This document shows, in pieces, positions 61,118 to 64,000 of a stretch of DNA of 64,000 bases; position 1 is the first letter of the stretch; every line of letters begins with the position of its first letter. The notes under the pieces are model-generated. The model saw only the letters and a program-made list of their open reading frames with translations, had not been told where the DNA came from and searched no databases. This DNA is from Phenylobacterium sp. GTDB taxonomy: Bacteria > Pseudomonadota > Alphaproteobacteria > Caulobacterales > Caulobacteraceae. Location: contig NZ_JAUSLG010000002.1 of the NCBI RefSeq assembly GCF_030646615.1, positions 1-64,000 of the forward strand. Direction: 5' to 3'. The position numbers and the translations under genes were made by a program.

Positions 61118-62215
61118 ATGACCGACGCCCAGCATATCCGCCCGCTCACCGCCCTGCGGTTCTTCGCCGCCTTCTGGGTGGTGCTCTTCCACTACTGGTC
61201 CGCCCTGGCGACCACGGTGACGCCGCTATTCGTGGCCAAGGGCTATCTGGGGGTCGAGCTGTTCTTCATCCTGTCGGGCTTCATCCTCTGCCACGTCTAT
61301 CGCAGCGAGGTCGAAGCCGGGCGCTTCACCTATGGAAGCTTCCTCTGGGCGCGCCTGGCGAGGGTCTATCCCCTGCATCTGGCGACCCTGATCGGCATGG
61401 GGGTGCTGGCGGCCGGGGCCACGGCGGCCGGCTTCGCCGTCGATCCCAACATCCTGTCCTGGGAATCACTGCCGGCCAACCTGCTGCTGGTGCAGGCCTG
61501 GGGCCTGGCGCCGCAGGCCGGCTGGAACCATCCGTCCTGGTCGATCTCGGCGGAATGGTTCGCCTATCTCACCTTCCCGCTGTTCGCCTGGGCGGCGCTC
61601 GCCCTGAAGGCCCGCCCCCTGGTGGCCGTGGCCCTGGCGGCCATCTTCATGGCGGCGCTCTATGCCGGCTTCCAGGCGTGGGCCGGCCATCCCCTGACCC
61701 TGGCGACCATCCGCTGGGGCGCCCTGCGCATCGTGCCCTGCTTCGCCCTGGGCTGCGCCCTGCATAGTCTCTGGCGGGAACGGGCCGGCTCGGGCCGCAA
61801 GGGGGCCATGGCGGGCGCCGCAATTTCAGGCGCCGTCGCCCTGATCGCGGCCGCCACCGCCCTGTCGGATACGATTATCGTCCTGGCCACCGGCGGCCTG
61901 ATCTTCTACCTGGCCCGCATGGCTCAGGCCGGCTCGGCCGTGCTCAGCGCGCGTCCGCTGATCTATCTCGGTGAGATCAGCTACTCGATCTACATGGTCT
62001 GCGTGCCGTGGAAGATTGTATTCGTGAACGGAGCAACCAGTCTGCTCAAGCTTGAAGGCGGCCAGCTGCCCTGGCCCCTGTGGTGTGTCTTGCTGGTGGG
62101 CGTGGTTCCACTGGCGGCCATCTCATACCACCTGATCGAGAAACCGGCCCGCACGCACATGAAGCTGTGGGCGGATATGTGGAAAGAGCGGGCGCCAAAG
62201 GTTGCAGGCGCATAA
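61118..62215 (+). CDS. Acyltransferase family 3 (OafA/YrhL-like) membrane protein
   Basis: IRPLTALRFFAAFWVVLFHYW, GYLGVELFFILSGFILCHVYR, NHPSWSISAEWFAYLTFPLFAW. Confidence 0.93.
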   Translation: MTDAQHIRPLTALRFFAAFWVVLFHYWSALATTVTPLFVAKGYLGVELFFILSGFILCHVYRSEVEAGRFTYGSFLWARLARVYPLHLATLIGMGVLAAGATAAGFAVDPNILSWESLPANLLLVQAWGLAPQAGWNHPSWSISAEWFAYLTFPLFAWAALALKARPLVAVALAAIFMAALYAGFQAWAGHPLTLATIRWGALRIVPCFALGCALHSLWRERAGSGRKGAMAGAAISGAVALIAAATALSDTIIVLATGGLIFYLARMAQAGSAVLSARPLIYLGEISYSIYMVCVPWKIVFVNGATSLLKLEGGQLPWPLWCVLLVGVVPLAAISYHLIEKPARTHMKLWADMWKERAPKVAGA

Positions 62216-62284
62216 ACCCTCTTTTCATTCTCGTGTGGCGAAACTATCCATGACCCGAGTTCGCGTCATGGGAGTACGCCCAAC

Positions 62285-62971
62285 ATGATCAAACGGACAC
62301 GCATCGTCCTTGGTTCCATCACCGCCGCAGCGGTCATGGCCCTGGCGCCCGCAAGCTCGGCCTTCGCCGACACCTACTGGCAATGCGTGCCCTTCGCCCG
62401 GATGATCTCGGGCGTGCAGATCTTCGGCGACGCCTGGACCTGGTGGAAACAGGCCGCCGGCAAGTACGACACCGGAAACACCCCCCAGGCCGGCGCGGTC
62501 CTCTGCTTCAAGCCCACCGGCAAGATGCGCCTGGGCCATGTGGCCGTGGTCAGCCAGGTGCTCACCGAACGGGTCATCCAGATCAACCACGCCAACTGGT
62601 CGCGGATCAACGGAACCCGCGGTCAGATTGAGCGCGACGTCACGGTGATCGACGTCTCCCCCACCGGCGACTGGACCCAGGTCAAGGTCTGGTACGACTC
62701 GGTCGGCGACCTCGGCTCCACCACCTATCCGGTGCACGGCTTCATCTATCAGGACTCCACGGCGGCGACCCTGACCAAGACCGGCTTCACCACGGCGCAG
62801 AACACGGCCGTGACCGTGGCCCAGTCGGCCGCCAACCAGATGGTCGCCGCGGTTCGGCCGGGCTCGGGCCCGCTGCACATGCTGAGCCAGGCCGCCGACG
62901 CCACCGACAAGATCGCAGCCCTGCTTCAGGCCGCCGGCCAGGGCGGCGCATCCGCCGACAGCCCGGAATAG
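62285..62971 (+). CDS. Secreted CHAP-domain (cysteine peptidase/amidase) protein
   Basis: Signal peptide (AAAVMALAPASSAFA); TYWQCVPFARMISGVQIFGDAWTWWKQAAGKYDTGNTPQAGAVLCFKPTGKMRLGHVAVVSQVL..IQINHANW. Confidence 0.85.
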   Translation: MIKRTRIVLGSITAAAVMALAPASSAFADTYWQCVPFARMISGVQIFGDAWTWWKQAAGKYDTGNTPQAGAVLCFKPTGKMRLGHVAVVSQVLTERVIQINHANWSRINGTRGQIERDVTVIDVSPTGDWTQVKVWYDSVGDLGSTTYPVHGFIYQDSTAATLTKTGFTTAQNTAVTVAQSAANQMVAAVRPGSGPLHMLSQAADATDKIAALLQAAGQGGASADSPE

Positions 62972-63059
62972 GGGCTCAGCTCTGCGGCTAAACGCCGCGC
63001 CGCGAACCCTTCCTTAAAGGCCGAAGGATCAAGGTGGGCGCTTGAGCTGAAAGCCAAGC

Positions 63060-64000
63060 ATGTCCGGCCAAGCCGCCCCGTCCCACCTCGTCCGTCACAC
63101 GGCCGACGACATCCATGACGCCCTGGAGGCGCACGGCCGCTATGTGCGTGGGCTCAAGGGCGGGCGCCGGGCGAGCCTGATCCGCGCCGACCTCGCCGAC
63201 TGGAACCTGGAAGGCGCCCTGCTGACCGAGGCCGACCTCGCCGGCGCCCGCCTCAGCGGCGCGATCCTGGCCGGCGCCGAGCTCAGCCGCGCCAATCTGT
63301 TCGGCGCCGACCTGCGGGACGCCGACCTGCGCGGCGCCAGGCTGGCCCGGGCCGACCTCCGGGGATCGAGCCTGCGCGGCGCCAATCTTTCCGGTGCGGA
63401 CCTGGCCGAAAGCGACCTGCGCGAGGGGCGGATCGCCATGCAGGACCGCCAGGATGGCTTTCGCATGATCACGCCGGGCGAACGGGCAGGGAACCTGGAA
63501 TACGCCGTGGTGGCCGGCGCCAATCTGCGCGACGTGCTGACCGCCGTCGACTGCACCGACGCCAGCCTGGACGGGGCGATCCTGGTGGGGGCGCGGATGG
63601 CCGGCGCCCGCCTGGACGGGGCCGACCTGACGGGCGCGCAGATCGACGGGGCCGACTTGACCGGCGCCTCCCTGCGCGGCGCCGTGGTGGCCGGCGTCAA
63701 CCTGGCCTCGGCTGGCCTGAACCAGGTGGATCTCAGCGAGGTGCTGCGGGCCCCGGCGCCGATCTTCTATGTGGATGACGTGCCGCTCTATGAGCTGGTG
63801 GCCGAGCATGAGGCCTTCTGCGACAGCAGCGGCGCGCAGGGGCGGGCGGCCGCGGCCACGGAGGTCGATTTCCGGGGCCTGCGAACCCTTCGCCACCGCC
63901 GGCTGAGCGGGCTGTCGGCCGCCGGCTCGATCTTCTTCGACATGGACATGGAGGGCGTCCAGCTGCAGGGCGCGGACCTGTCCGGCTGCGACCTGCGCAA
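63060..64000 (+). CDS. Pentapeptide-repeat protein (3' truncated by window edge; absent from the ORF track)
   Basis: ATG at 63060, frame open to window end; many A(D/N)LxG repeats (GADLRDADLRGARLARADLRGSSLRGANLSGADLAESDL...). Confidence 0.93.
   Translation, partial: MSGQAAPSHLVRHTADDIHDALEAHGRYVRGLKGGRRASLIRADLADWNLEGALLTEADLAGARLSGAILAGAELSRANLFGADLRDADLRGARLARADLRGSSLRGANLSGADLAESDLREGRIAMQDRQDGFRMITPGERAGNLEYAVVAGANLRDVLTAVDCTDASLDGAILVGARMAGARLDGADLTGAQIDGADLTGASLRGAVVAGVNLASAGLNQVDLSEVLRAPAPIFYVDDVPLYELVAEHEAFCDSSGAQGRAAAATEVDFRGLRTLRHRRLSGLSAAGSIFFDMDMEGVQLQGADLSGCDLR

Overview
This GC-rich (~70%) bacterial chromosomal window is densely packed with core metabolic genes. Gene content and style suggest an alphaproteobacterium, probably Caulobacterales (Caulobacter/Phenylobacterium-like); that placement is inference. 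I support about 55 protein-coding genes and one tRNA-Leu(CAG). I saw no rRNA, CRISPR array, transposase or prophage. Recognisable blocks are: a polyamine pair (deoxyhypusine synthase-like plus ornithine/lysine decarboxylase); phnCDE with a plausible Pho box but no C-P lyase genes; a MraY/WecA-like paralogue; rnd-lptC-lptA-lptB behind tRNA-Leu; a divergent pair of citrate synthase genes, one fused to an HTH domain; the ligase-associated exonuclease and ATP-dependent DNA ligase split by an opposite-strand DUF3892 gene; murJ, trpS; sucCDAB-lpd with a vapBC toxin-antitoxin module between sucB and lpd; DUF484-xerC-GNAT; priA; terC; and a pentapeptide-repeat protein running off the right edge. I found no single large, clearly undescribed system. 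The best leads are the vapBC insertion in the TCA operon, the HTH-citrate synthase/citrate synthase divergon with phased TTGA repeats, a 34-aa microprotein behind an AT-rich promoter with a near-perfect palindrome, the DUF3892 gene nested in the DNA-repair cassette, the deoxyhypusine synthase-like polyamine locus, and several hairpin or dispersed intergenic repeats. All functional calls come from reading translations by eye; no database searches were run.
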